DNA of 64,000 nt from Bacteroidota bacterium (GCA_020161535.1 JAIUNW010000001.1:248001-312000), one strand, 5' to 3'. Numbered from the stretch's first letter, positions 35,802 through 44,238 are shown. Notes: generated from the sequence alone by a model not told the origin. Made by a program: numbers and translations.

Positions 35802-37178
35802 TTATTGCGGCGGAAGTGCTTCGAGTATTTGTTGAACGAATGCAGCGAAATCAAATTGATCATTGGCGGTTTGTCCCAATCGCACTAAAACAACCTTTCG
35901 CGAAGGAATGATCACTACGTACTGGCCCTCATAACCATCGGCATAATAGAGATCAGTCGGCAAGGCAGGATAACGCTTACCGGCATTCAACCAGAATTGG
36001 TATCCGTATTCACCCATGGGTGCCACCGGATTGGGTGTTACCGTTGCTTTTACCCAACCTTCGGGCAGGATGCGCTGTCCATTCCACCAGCCATCGTTCA
36101 GGTATAAGAGGCCAAAGCGTGCCCAGTCGCGCGCGGTAGCAAACGCATAAGACGACCCCACAAAACTGCCGTTTGCATCCGGCTCCAGCAACATGGATCG
36201 CATCCCCAGCGGTTGAAAAAGTCGCTCGCGCGGAAAATTTAAATACTCTTTTTCGCCCACTGCGCTACGGATAATGCCGGAAAGAATATTTGAATTGCCA
36301 CTCGAATAATAAAAGCGGGAACCCGGTGCTTCCCGCAATGTATGCGCGGCTGTAAAGCCACCCATATCTGCTTCTTTGTACAACATATCGGTGGCGTCGG
36401 TCGGCTTTTTGTAGTTTTCTTCGAAATCGAGTCCGCTCGATTGCTGCAATAAATTCCGGATTGTTATCTGCTCACGGCCATCCTTAACCGAACGCCAGGC
36501 TGCCACCGGCGCAGCAGCGCCGGGATCCAGTTTTCCGTCTTTTACCAATATACCCACTAATGCGCTGGTAACACTTTTCGCCATCGACCAACTCAATAAT
36601 GGCATGGCCGAATTGTACCCATCGCCATATTTTTCGGCCACAATCTGTTGGTTGTAAACAACAATCACCGCCCTGCTGCGAACGGGTTTTTGGGGGTCTT
36701 TGTCGAGGAAAGCATTGCTAACGGCTGCAGCCAGTTTTTCTGTTTGAATGCCTGCCGGCAAGGTATCAGCCAAACGATTCCCCTGGGGCCAATAGCCGGT
36801 ATCAGGTGGTAGTTGAACCATGGCGGGGAGAGGCTGTTTTCGAATAGCCGTTTCCGTTATACCCGTTACCAAGGTGCAACCGAGGCCGCGGCGATAAATT
36901 GCTTTTCGACTGGCCATCCCGAATACCGACGCCGTTGCCGAGCTATCATCCTTGCTGACCGCAACCGATGCCAGGTGCAAGGGCCCACTACCCAGTTCTT
37001 CGGCACGAATCGATTCAACCGTTCTACCGGCCAGGAAATGACAACTACAGGTCATTTTTGCGCTGTAGCCTGATATAATGGGCAGTGCCCGCCAGGCATA
37101 TTGAAAAACGAAAATAAGCAGCGCCACAACCAGTAGTAAAATGAAGCGTTGTAAGATTACAGCAGTTTTTGTTCGCAT
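35802..37178 (-). CDS. Beta-lactamase-family serine hydrolase, membrane anchored
   Basis: 458 residues: N-terminal membrane helix (residues 9-28), a cytochrome-free linker domain, then a class C beta-lactamase-like domain with an intact SxxK (LSWSMAKSVTSALVGI), the YSS motif in RFYYSSGNSNILSGII and NLLQQSSGLDF. The C-terminal part has GEYGYQFWLNAG. Likely a D-amino-acid peptidase or esterase working in the periplasm. The contrast with the inactive homologue at 12603 is clear. It begins three bases after the DUF4421 gene on the same strand, so they form an operon. Confidence 0.87.
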   Translation of the reverse strand: MRTKTAVILQRFILLLVVALLIFVFQYAWRALPIISGYSAKMTCSCHFLAGRTVESIRAEELGSGPLHLASVAVSKDDSSATASVFGMASRKAIYRRGLGCTLVTGITETAIRKQPLPAMVQLPPDTGYWPQGNRLADTLPAGIQTEKLAAAVSNAFLDKDPQKPVRSRAVIVVYNQQIVAEKYGDGYNSAMPLLSWSMAKSVTSALVGILVKDGKLDPGAAAPVAAWRSVKDGREQITIRNLLQQSSGLDFEENYKKPTDATDMLYKEADMGGFTAAHTLREAPGSRFYYSSGNSNILSGIIRSAVGEKEYLNFPRERLFQPLGMRSMLLEPDANGSFVGSSYAFATARDWARFGLLYLNDGWWNGQRILPEGWVKATVTPNPVAPMGEYGYQFWLNAGKRYPALPTDLYYADGYEGQYVVIIPSRKVVLVRLGQTANDQFDFAAFVQQILEALPPQ

Positions 37179-37181
37179 GCA

Positions 37182-38204
37182 TCAACGTTTTGGGTCGAGT
37201 ACCCGCAGCTTTTTGCGCAGCCGGGCACCCGGTACAAATCTATGCGCAATATTGAATCGATAATTACCTGTACTAAGAACAGTGGGGTCGTTCCAGCCCA
37301 GGTTCCGCAGCGCCATTCGATTGGGTGCATTGGTGAAGCAAACCATCCAGCGGTCACTATTATAACCCACTGCCGCTTTGAATGCATAGTTAGGGCCAAA
37401 AGATAATTTCGATTGCGTGGCATTTGCTTGTTGCGTTTCTGCCAAAACAGCCTGTGCGCTCACCGTGGCAGCAGCCGTCAGAAAAAAATGTCGGGCGATG
37501 ACCAGCGTATATGCATAGCCGCCACCAATACCACCCTGTAACCATTTCACTTGGTTTACGCCCGCCTGCGCAAAATCGGTGGCTTTGGCATTCGGCACCA
37601 AACTACTATCTGCTTTCAGCACCGCGCCATGCAATTCGGCGCCATACATCCAGGTGCCCGACGACCGGTGTTGCCATTCGTTCTGCAGAAAAGGCGCGCG
37701 AAAAGAAAAGCGATTGCCATTGTGCAATCTATACGCCGACAATCCATATAAATTGAGTTTTATATCAGGCCGCAAATACCAATCTGTACCGGGCTGACCC
37801 GGGTATTGGATAGGATCGCTGTGGTAACCGTGGTAGTTTTGTCCGTAGAAATCAATCGCCCAATAACGGGGATAGATATGCGCCTGCAGGTCGAGGTATT
37901 TGGTTTTTCCGCGTTCTTCGTCGTTGTTCAAGCCCGGCGCCTTGTAGGCAAGGTTCAGGCTAAACCAGCGATACGTTGCACCGATGCCCACATTGAATGT
38001 CGTATTGGGTCGGTACCACAACCGGTGATCACCCGATCGCAGGCTGATGCTGGTGTATTTCTGCGAAAAATAAAAACGGCCCACCAGCAAGGAGTCGTAC
38101 ATCACTATGTACTGCTTGTCGGCCTTGGGAGACTGGCCCCTGCCCGCCAAAGGAATCAATGCCAGCACCAGCAGCACCCCGGTCAATAAACTGTTTCTCT
38201 TCAT
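37182..38204 (-). CDS. DUF4421 outer-membrane-type protein
   Basis: About 340 residues. Signal peptide (MKRNSLLTGVLLVLALIPLAGRGQ) and many amphipathic strands with aromatic ends (FNVGIGATYRWFSLNLAYKA, QAHIYPRYWAIDFYGQNYHG, RFSFRAPFLQNEW, GGIGGGYAYTLVIARHFF). This suggests a beta-barrel in the outer membrane, as expected of the DUF4421 family. The function is unknown. The frame reaches 38228; ATG 38204 begins the signal peptide. It is first gene of a two-gene unit with the serine hydrolase and is divergent from the ABC-F gene. Confidence 0.8.
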   Translation of the reverse strand: MKRNSLLTGVLLVLALIPLAGRGQSPKADKQYIVMYDSLLVGRFYFSQKYTSISLRSGDHRLWYRPNTTFNVGIGATYRWFSLNLAYKAPGLNNDEERGKTKYLDLQAHIYPRYWAIDFYGQNYHGYHSDPIQYPGQPGTDWYLRPDIKLNLYGLSAYRLHNGNRFSFRAPFLQNEWQHRSSGTWMYGAELHGAVLKADSSLVPNAKATDFAQAGVNQVKWLQGGIGGGYAYTLVIARHFFLTAAATVSAQAVLAETQQANATQSKLSFGPNYAFKAAVGYNSDRWMVCFTNAPNRMALRNLGWNDPTVLSTGNYRFNIAHRFVPGARLRKKLRVLDPKR

Positions 38205-38248
38205 GCTATTAGTACAAATATGCAGCAAATAAAAAATTGCGCCACACG

Positions 38249-38256
38249 TATCTTTG
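38249..38256 (+). promoter_or_regulatory. -7 promoter box before the ABC-F gene (TATCTTTG)
   Basis: Perfect TAnnTTTG with four bases to the ATG at 38261. Predicts a leaderless or nearly leaderless mRNA. Confidence 0.55.
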
Positions 38257-38260
38257 CACC

Positions 38261-40141
38261 ATGCATTATGTTTCTGTAGAGGGGTTAACCAAGAGTTATG
38301 GCACCAAACCGCTTTTTAAGGGTATTTCATTTCACATTGAGGAAGGTGATAAAATTGCACTGGTCGCCCGCAACGGATCGGGCAAATCGACCCTTTTAAA
38401 GATCCTGGCGGGCAAAGAGCTACCCGATGAAGGCAAGTGCTGGATCCACAAAGACGTCACCGTGGCCCTGTTTGACCAGGAACCTGAATTTCGCGACGAC
38501 TGGTCGGTGCTCGACAATATTTTCCACCATGAACATCCCACACTGAACGCGATCAAGGCTTTTGAACTGGCCAGCGAGGCGGAAGATGCAGAAGCAATCA
38601 ATGCGGCCATTGTGCGGATGGATGAAACCGGCGGTTGGGATTTTGATGCCAAAGTGAAACAGATCTTGGGTAAGCTGAATATTCATCATTTAAGTCAGGC
38701 CGTGGGCACCTTAAGCGGCGGACAAAAAAAACGAGTAGCACTGGCGCGTACGCTGATCGATATTGGGTTTGAACACAAGCACAATCTTCTTATTATGGAT
38801 GAGCCTACCAACCACCTCGATGTAGAAACGGTGGAGTGGCTGGAACATTACCTCAACCAGGAAAAGCTGACGTTGTTGCTGGTAACCCACGACCGGTATT
38901 TTCTCGATGATGTGTGTGAAGAGATTTGGGAACTCGACGACGAGGAACTCTATGTGTACAAGGGCAACTATGAAAATTTCATGGAGAAAAAAGCAGCCCG
39001 CCAGGAACAGATGGCAGCATCGGTCGACAAAGCCAGGAATTTATATCGCAAAGAACTGGAATGGATCCGCAAACAACCGCGGGCCCGAACCACCAAATCC
39101 AAAAGCAGGATTGATCGGTTTCAAGACGTGGAGGCAAAAGCCAAACAACGACTCGATGAGCAGCAACTGGAATTGCAATTGAAGATGAGCCGGCTGGGTG
39201 GCAAAGTGATTGAACTGAAAAAACTCTACAAATCATTTGGCAACAAAGCAATTTTAAAAGGCTTCGATTACACATTCAAGAAGGGCGAAAGAATTGGCGT
39301 AGTGGGTAAAAACGGCGTAGGCAAATCAACCTTTTTGTCCATTTTACAAGGTGATGAACAACCCGATAGCGGCAAGGTGAATATTGGCGACACCATTGTT
39401 TTCGGCTATTATTCGCAAGACGGCTTGCAGTGGAAGGAAGACATGCGCGTGATTGAGTATGTGAAAACCTTTGCCGAAAGTTTTCCGCTGGCGGGTGGTG
39501 GCAGTCTCAATGCAGCGCAGTTTCTTCAACTGTTTCTTTTCAGCCCCGAACAACAATACAGTTATATCAGCCAATTAAGCGGCGGTGAGAAAAAACGTTT
39601 GTTATTGCTCACCATTCTTTTTCGCAATCCGAATTTTTTGATTCTCGACGAGCCAACCAATGACCTCGACCTCCCTACCCTGTCGGTACTCGAAAATTTT
39701 CTCTCCGAGTTTCAGGGTTGCTTACTGATCGTTTCGCACGACCGGTATTTCATGGATCGCCTGGTCGACCATCTTTTTGTTTTTGAAGGGGATGGATTTA
39801 TCCGCGATTTTCCGGGCAACTATTCGCAGTATCGCGACTGGCTGAAAGACCAGGAACCGGTTTCTGTCAGCAAGGCCGAAGACAGCGCGGAAAAATTGGT
39901 TGAAGCAAGTACGGCAACCGCCAGCAAGAAGAAAATGTCGTTCAAAGAAAAACGAGAGTTCGAATTACTGGAAAAAGAAATTGCCGGCCTCGAAGAAGAG
40001 AAAACCTCCCTCGCTGCCGAAATGAGTACCGGTCAACTGGGCTATGAACGAATGCAGGTGATTGCCAGTCGCCTGACAGCCATCAGTTCCCAATTGGAAG
40101 AAAAAGAAATGCGTTGGTTGGAATTAAGTGAACTGGCGTGA
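38261..40141 (+). CDS. ABC-F ATPase (Uup/Ettra-type translation factor family)
   Basis: 626 residues with two ABC domains and no membrane segment. Domain 1: Walker A ARNGSGKSTLLKIL, signature TLSGGQKKRVALART, Walker B LLIMDEPTNHLD. Then the charged P-site tRNA-interaction linker (about 240-300, ARNLYRKELEWIRKQPRART). Domain 2: GKNGVGKSTFLSIL, LSGGEKKRLLLL, LILDEPTNDLD. A C-terminal coiled coil follows (KKKMSFKEKREFELLEKEI), as in Uup. ABC-F proteins act on ribosomes or DNA-branched structures. The open frame extends to 38237, but ATG 38261 follows the promoter box directly. The 3' end overlaps the MFS gene by 18 bases. Confidence 0.92.
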   Translation: MHYVSVEGLTKSYGTKPLFKGISFHIEEGDKIALVARNGSGKSTLLKILAGKELPDEGKCWIHKDVTVALFDQEPEFRDDWSVLDNIFHHEHPTLNAIKAFELASEAEDAEAINAAIVRMDETGGWDFDAKVKQILGKLNIHHLSQAVGTLSGGQKKRVALARTLIDIGFEHKHNLLIMDEPTNHLDVETVEWLEHYLNQEKLTLLLVTHDRYFLDDVCEEIWELDDEELYVYKGNYENFMEKKAARQEQMAASVDKARNLYRKELEWIRKQPRARTTKSKSRIDRFQDVEAKAKQRLDEQQLELQLKMSRLGGKVIELKKLYKSFGNKAILKGFDYTFKKGERIGVVGKNGVGKSTFLSILQGDEQPDSGKVNIGDTIVFGYYSQDGLQWKEDMRVIEYVKTFAESFPLAGGGSLNAAQFLQLFLFSPEQQYSYISQLSGGEKKRLLLLTILFRNPNFLILDEPTNDLDLPTLSVLENFLSEFQGCLLIVSHDRYFMDRLVDHLFVFEGDGFIRDFPGNYSQYRDWLKDQEPVSVSKAEDSAEKLVEASTATASKKKMSFKEKREFELLEKEIAGLEEEKTSLAAEMSTGQLGYERMQVIASRLTAISSQLEEKEMRWLELSELA

Positions 40142-41332
40142 GAAGCGAAACAACAACGCAGTTACGGTGCAACAAAGACCAACGATGAGCCAGGTAAACC
40201 GAAAACTGGTTGCGTCTGCCAGTTGAGCCGATAGAAATGGACCAATTGTTTGGGCAGTAGACCAGGCCATGGTGTACAATGCTGCATATTCGCCCCGGTT
40301 GTGGTTTCTACTGCGGGCGATCCAGAAACTATTCATAAAAGGCATTGCGAGTATTTCACCTATCGTGATCAGTATTGCCAATAGCACGGCCATCCAATAT
40401 TGAATTGGACCGATGGATAATATCAGGTAATACAAGGCCACAATCAATACGCCCCAGGCAATAATCCGAATTGGTTTCGCATAGTTCTCCAGTTTATACA
40501 CCAGCACCATTTCAAAAAGCACAATTACCAATCCATTCAGCGCCATGGTGAAACCAATTTGGGGTTCGGTGAAATGCATTTCTTTTTTGAAATACACCGA
40601 TGCCGTGCTAAACATTTGAAAAAAGCAGCAGGAAAAAATAGTAACCAACACGATAAAGTAGAGATAGACCTTATCCCGATACACTGAATCGCCTTCGGGA
40701 ATCACAGCAGCCTTTGATTTCTTTTCCAAACCGGCCACCCTGCCGATATTTCGCAGAAACAGCCACATGAGTATCGCCGCCAAAAAATTGGTGAAGCCAT
40801 CAATCCAGAAAAGCCAGGCATAACTGAATTTGGCAATGAGTCCGCCGCTGGCACTCCCCACCGCCCAACCAAGATTAACGGCCAGGCGATTGAGTGAATA
40901 AGAACGGGTTCTGTTTTCGACGCTGCAATAATAGGCGATGGCCGTTGAGTTCGCCGGACGAAAAGCTTCATTCACCAAACTCAATAAAAAAGTAACGATG
41001 CTGATGGACTCGAGGCTGCGCATTTGTCCCAGTATCCAAAACAACACAGCGCCGCCCAATAAAGCACCCAATTGAACCTGGTAAAAGCCGATGCGATCGG
41101 TGAGTTTACCACCGAGATAAGCGCCCACAAATGAGCCGGCGCCGAAACAGCCATACACATAGCCGGCCTGCGACAAGGAATAACCCATGGCAGAACTGGT
41201 CATATACAAGCTCATGAAAGGAATCACCATGGTGCCACTGCGATTGATCAGCATGATCACCGACAGCAACCAGGTTTCGCGTGATAATCCGGCGTACGCA
41301 TTTTTGTAACGGGAAAGGGCAGAAAGCAGCAT
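40124..41332 (-). CDS. MFS transporter (MdtH/DHA1-like)
   Basis: 402 residues, about 12 membrane helices. The motif A loop is GKLTDRIGFYQVQLGALLGG. The N-terminal stretch SVIMLINRSGTMVIPFMSLYM and the helix 5 motif RLAVNLGWAVGSASGGLIA recall the MdtH/YfcJ drug:proton antiporters. The substrate is unknown. The start codon lies in the stem of a hairpin whose loop contains the promoter box. It is convergent with the ABC-F gene and unrelated in sequence to the MFS gene at 25975. Confidence 0.87.
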   Translation of the reverse strand: MLLSALSRYKNAYAGLSRETWLLSVIMLINRSGTMVIPFMSLYMTSSAMGYSLSQAGYVYGCFGAGSFVGAYLGGKLTDRIGFYQVQLGALLGGAVLFWILGQMRSLESISIVTFLLSLVNEAFRPANSTAIAYYCSVENRTRSYSLNRLAVNLGWAVGSASGGLIAKFSYAWLFWIDGFTNFLAAILMWLFLRNIGRVAGLEKKSKAAVIPEGDSVYRDKVYLYFIVLVTIFSCCFFQMFSTASVYFKKEMHFTEPQIGFTMALNGLVIVLFEMVLVYKLENYAKPIRIIAWGVLIVALYYLILSIGPIQYWMAVLLAILITIGEILAMPFMNSFWIARSRNHNRGEYAALYTMAWSTAQTIGPFLSAQLADATSFRFTWLIVGLCCTVTALLFRFSRQFT

Positions 41333-41361
41333 GGCCGCACAAATATATTCTGTGCGGCCAT
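41331..41361. other. 11-bp perfect hairpin holding the MFS promoter box in its loop
   Basis: ATGGCCGCACA (41331-41341) pairs exactly with TGTGCGGCCAT (41351-41361) around a nine-base AT loop. On the minus strand the loop and stem edge read TATATTTG (plus-strand 41340-41347), a perfect -7 box seven bases before the MFS ATG at 41332. The stem includes that ATG. It is also in the terminator position relative to the DUF4197 gene ending at 41382. Confidence 0.7.
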
Positions 41362-41381
41362 GATATGTTTAAATTATATGA

Positions 41382-42113
41382 TTAGTTACCGAATACCTTT
41401 TTCAAAATTTCGGTGGCGCGGGCTGCCGGGTCTTTCCTTATTTTCTTCTCTTCGTCGGCCACATAATAGAAGATACCACTCATGGCGCGATCAGTTACAA
41501 AACCGGTGAGGTCTGAATTGATTGGTTTCAACGAAAATTTGTTGTAGGTATCGAAAACATCTTTCCAGTACTTGGTAGCGCCGGTTTTTTGCAAGGCTTG
41601 TTCGATCACTGGACGGAAGGAAGCTGTTAATTGTGCCGAAGTTGACTTTCGCAGATAGCCGGTTGCAGCAGTATCGGCTCCACGCAGAATGCCCAGTGCA
41701 TCTTGCACGCTCATCGACTTCACGGCATTGACGAAAATGGGCGCAGCCGATTTGGAAGCTTCTTCTGCCGCGCGGTTCATGCTGAGAATGGCGTCATCCA
41801 CCAGTTTGCCCATGCCAATGGCGCGAAGTTTTGATTCAACTTTTTTTGCTTCTTCCGGCATCAGCACTTTTACGGCTGCATCTTTAAAAAATCCATCGGC
41901 CATCGAAAGCTTGTCCGCACTTTTTTGTGCCCCTAGCGTCAGCGCCTCTTTAAGGCCGGCAATAATTTCATCGGTAGACAAGCCTGATCCCTGTCCGGAT
42001 TTGCTACCCAGTACATCAGACGCTTTTTTGAGAATGGAGCCACCGTTGTTTTGGGCTGCGCAACTGGAAGCCAGTACACTAATAATGCCAACGGTAAATA
42101 ATAGTTTTCGCAT
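41382..42113 (-). CDS. DUF4197 exported protein
   Basis: 243 residues with a signal peptide (MRKLLFTVGIISVLASSCAAQ, possible lipobox at SSC). The all-helical DUF4197 domain fills the rest: LSTDEIIAGLKEALTLGAQKS, KLRAIGMGKLVDDAILSMNRA, AEEASKSAAPIFVNAVKSMS, and the C-terminal DRAMSGIFYYVADEEKKIR. The function is unknown; the family is widespread in Gram-negative bacteria as periplasmic or lipoproteins. It is transcribed alone. Confidence 0.87.
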   Translation of the reverse strand: MRKLLFTVGIISVLASSCAAQNNGGSILKKASDVLGSKSGQGSGLSTDEIIAGLKEALTLGAQKSADKLSMADGFFKDAAVKVLMPEEAKKVESKLRAIGMGKLVDDAILSMNRAAEEASKSAAPIFVNAVKSMSVQDALGILRGADTAATGYLRKSTSAQLTASFRPVIEQALQKTGATKYWKDVFDTYNKFSLKPINSDLTGFVTDRAMSGIFYYVADEEKKIRKDPAARATEILKKVFGN

Positions 42114-42255
42114 AGGTTTTGCTGTTAATGGCTATTTGGGGTAAAACGATCTTATGTTATAGTAAACGACAGCATGCAAAATAATAGTATTCCCGCGCTG
42201 AATACCGGTCAATAAACCAGTATTTATGTTAATTTCGTGGCCTAAAATTAATTCT

Positions 42256-42978
42256 ATGATCAAACCCGTGGTGGTAGGTGCCAGCCTTTTGCTGATGACC
42301 ATTGGCGCCAGTGCGCAAGCTGCCAAAAAACCTTCTAAACCGGCGCCGGCCAAAGCAAAACAAACCGGTACGACCCTGCTCAAAAATGCCAATGACTCGA
42401 TGAGTTATGCCATTGGTATGAGCCTGGCCAATTTTTACAAAGAACAAGGGATATCAACCGTTAACGCCAGTTGTGTTAGCGCTGCATTGAATGATGCGTT
42501 GAAAGGCCGTCCCGCATTAATGAGCGAAGAACAAATGAATATGAGTATTTCAAATTACCTACAACAGTTAAAGAAAGAAAAAGCAGCAGCCGCCAGAGAG
42601 GCGGGTGAGAAATTCCTGGCTGCCAACAAAACCAAACCAGGTGTGGTTACTACAGAAAGTGGCTTGCAATACCTGGTAGAAAAAGCCGGTGATGGTCCTA
42701 AGCCAAACCTGACCGACAAAGTAAAATGTCATTACCATGGTTCGTTGATCGATGGAACTGTTTTTGATAGTTCTGTAGACCGCGGACAACCGATTGATTT
42801 CCCTGTAAACGGCGTTATCAAAGGTTGGGTTGAAGCCCTTCAACTGATGCCGGTTGGCAGCAAATGGAAATTGTTTATTCCCGCCGACCTTGCCTACGGT
42901 GATAACCAGGCCGGCGCCAAAATTGCACCGGGATCAACTTTAATCTTTGATGTGGAGCTGCTGGAAATTGTCAAATGA
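42256..42978 (+). CDS. FKBP-type peptidyl-prolyl cis-trans isomerase, exported
   Basis: About 240 residues. Signal peptide (MIKPVVVGASLLLMTIGASAQ), a Lys/Pro/Ala linker, an N-terminal FKBP dimerisation-type helical segment (DSMSYAIGMSLANFYKEQG) and the C-terminal FKBP domain (TESGLQYLVEKAG, KCHYHGSLIDGTVFDSS, GVIKGWVEALQLMPVGSKW, PADLAYGDNQAG, GSTLIFDVELLEI), as in FkpA/Mip. It helps fold exported proteins in the periplasm. The frame opens at 42226, but ATG 42256 starts the signal peptide. Its transcript would run into the repeat array downstream. Confidence 0.92.
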   Translation: MIKPVVVGASLLLMTIGASAQAAKKPSKPAPAKAKQTGTTLLKNANDSMSYAIGMSLANFYKEQGISTVNASCVSAALNDALKGRPALMSEEQMNMSISNYLQQLKKEKAAAAREAGEKFLAANKTKPGVVTTESGLQYLVEKAGDGPKPNLTDKVKCHYHGSLIDGTVFDSSVDRGQPIDFPVNGVIKGWVEALQLMPVGSKWKLFIPADLAYGDNQAGAKIAPGSTLIFDVELLEIVK

Positions 42979-42984
42979 GCAAGA

Positions 42985-43023
42985 GTTTAAGGTTTAAGGG
43001 CTAAGGTTTAAGGTTGCTGCCGC
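42985..43023 (+). repeat. 39-base inverted repeat, left arm of cassette 1
   Basis: Begins GTTTAAGGTTTAAGG and ends GGTTGCTGCCGC. It starts six bases after the FKBP stop codon. It matches the right arm (43443-43481, inverted) at about 35 of 39 positions and both arms of cassette 2. Confidence 0.85.
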
Positions 43024-43183
43024 GTGGCGGGCATTTAAAAATGGTATATCGTTTATTAAGTGTATTGCATATCAAATGTGGTTTTATATCAAACACGTGT
43101 AGCATGTTAAACTGGTATAATATGTTAAATACATCCAGCATGTCGGGTACTTGTTGAATGGTGTAGCATAAAACGCATCGCAT

Positions 43184-43389
43184 ACGAAACATACCTGTTG
43201 CACACGAAACACGGCATAGCACACGAAACACATCATAGCACACGAAACATACCTGTAGCACACGAAACAAGGTATAGCACACGAAACACACCTGTAGCAC
43301 ATTTAACAGGCCTGTAGCACACTTAACAGGTCTAACGCACACTTAACAGGCCTAACGCGCACTAAACCGGTTTATAGCCTACGAAATAG
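43184..43389 (+). repeat. Tandem array of ten to eleven 19/20-base units
   Basis: Units begin 43184, 43204, 43223, 43242, 43262, 43281, 43301, 43321, 43341, 43361 and 43381 (the last truncated). The first six begin ACGAAACA; three of the next four begin ACTTAACAGG, ATTTAACAGG or similar. Most end TAGCAC or AACGCAC. Lengths alternate 20/19. The array has no unique spacers, so it is not a CRISPR. Directly after it comes a terminator-like hairpin, so the array would be the 3' untranslated part of the FKBP message. Confidence 0.85.
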
Positions 43390-43390
43390 T

Positions 43391-43430
43391 AAAGGCGACT
43401 TGCAATGAATGCAAGTCGCCTTTGTATTTT
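43391..43430 (+). terminator. Terminator hairpin after array 1
   Basis: AAAGGCGACTTGCA (43391-43404) pairs perfectly with TGCAAGTCGCCTTT (43410-43423), loop ATGAA, followed by TTTGTATTTT. It would end FKBP transcription after the array. Confidence 0.75.
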
Positions 43431-43442
43431 GCTGTTCAAGTT

Positions 43443-43481
43443 GCGGCAGCAACCTTAAACCTTAGACCTTAAATCTTAAAC
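43443..43481 (-). repeat. 39-base inverted repeat, right arm of cassette 1
   Basis: Reverse complement of the left-arm type (on the minus strand starts GTTTAAGATTTAAGG, ends TTGCTGCCGC). It ends two bases before the stop of the PKD-domain gene. Confidence 0.85.
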
Positions 43482-43483
43482 AA

Positions 43484-43834
43484 CTATTTCATGGTTAGGC
43501 TCACTTCGTCTACACTGGAACTGCCTTTTTCGTCGGTAACAACCAGGCGAAAAACATATTCACCGGGGGTAATGCCCTCCACGGCTGAGATGGCAGCGTG
43601 CGGGTTCACAATGGTAGCGGGTTTTCCGGAGACCTGGCTCCAATGATACCTGGAAATGAGGCCGTCGGGCTCCACACTGGCGGTGCCGTCTAACTGCACA
43701 AAATCTTTGGTGGTGATGGCCATATCGTTGCCGGCATGGGCAACAGGCGGAAGATTTTTTTCGGCTTTTTTCACCGGATCAGGCTGGAAAGCCAATACAG
43801 ATACAAGTGAAAGACCGACAATGAGCGCTTTCAT
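43484..43834 (-). CDS. Secreted PKD-domain protein
   Basis: 116 residues: signal peptide (MKALIVGLSLVSVLAFQ, weak) and a single Ig-like PKD/REJ domain (PPVAHAGNDMAITTKDFVQL, DGLISRYHWSQVSG, GEYVFRLVVTDEKGSSSVDEVSL). PKD domains mediate binding in surface proteins, usually as repeats in large proteins; a stand-alone single domain this short is unusual. It may be a small adhesin or a subunit. It sits between the two tandem arrays: cassette 1 beyond its stop and the terminator of array 2 beyond its start. Confidence 0.8.
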   Translation of the reverse strand: MKALIVGLSLVSVLAFQPDPVKKAEKNLPPVAHAGNDMAITTKDFVQLDGTASVEPDGLISRYHWSQVSGKPATIVNPHAAISAVEGITPGEYVFRLVVTDEKGSSSVDEVSLTMK

Positions 43835-43895
43835 ATAGGGGGGATTTAGTTCTCTTTAAACGCCAAGCCCGGGCCAAATATTATTAGCGAGCTGT

Positions 43896-43935
43896 TAAAA
43901 AAGCAGAACCGACTGATTTTCAGTCGGTTCTGCTT
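43896..43935 (-). terminator. Strong terminator hairpin of the phosphorylase-like operon, after array 2
   Basis: AAGCAGAACCGACTGA (43901-43916) pairs perfectly (16 bp, loop TTT) with 43920-43935. On the minus strand it is followed by a T run (A run 43897-43902). It ends minus-strand transcription coming through array 2. Confidence 0.8.
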
Positions 43936-43952
43936 ATGTTTAGAAATTTTCT

Positions 43953-44238
43953 CTGTCTTCTACACTTTTGCCCCTGATCGATTCTACTTAGAGAGGTGGT
44001 CGGTTCCTCTTATGGAGTTCATCGATTCCTCTTTTAGACCTCATCGATTCCTCATCGAGACCTGGTCGACTACACTTATGCCACTGATCGATTGCTCTTA
44101 TATAGCTGATCTATTCCTCTTCGGGAGGTGGTCGATTCCTTTTATTGAGGTGGTCGATTCCTTTTATTGAGGTGGTCGATTCCTTTTATTGAGGTGGTCA
44201 ATTCCTCCTAGAGAGGTGGTCGATTCCGCTTATGGCTA
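43953..44238 (-). repeat. Tandem array of thirteen exact 22-base units
   Basis: Units start every 22 bases from 43953 to 44217. The conserved half reads TGGTCGATTCC (or TGATCGATTCC, TCATCGATTCC) and the other half varies around TCTTATNGAGG. Units 44129, 44151 and 44173 are identical. The period is not a multiple of three, so the array is not coding, and there are no spacers, so it is not CRISPR. Read on the minus strand it lies between the stop of the phosphorylase-like gene (44354) and the terminator at 43896-43935. The rest of this gap (43835-43895, 44239-44353) shows nothing recognisable. Confidence 0.9.

Larger units (their letters stand above)
42985..43481. repeat. Cassette 1: 497-base intergenic element bounded by 39-base inverted repeats
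   Basis: Fills the gap between the convergent FKBP and PKD-protein genes almost exactly: six bases from one stop, two from the other. Inside are a short AT-rich stretch (43024-43100), degenerate 18-28-base units (about 43101-43183), the 19/20-base array (43184-43389) and a perfect hairpin (43391-43423). No convincing gene is inside; a minus-strand open frame (43001-43342) is the array itself read through and is cysteine/valine-rich low-complexity sequence. Identity as a mobile or MITE-like element is inferred from the matching cassette at 59243-60315. Confidence 0.65.

Noticed and set aside
43001-43342. Cysteine/valine-rich minus-strand reading frame of 113 codons inside cassette 1
   Set aside because: It is the tandem array read through on the other strand. 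The composition is low-complexity, there is no start signal and no family resemblance.
43184-44238. CRISPR array
   Set aside because: Units follow one another without unique spacers, unit sequences drift, and no cas gene is in the window.
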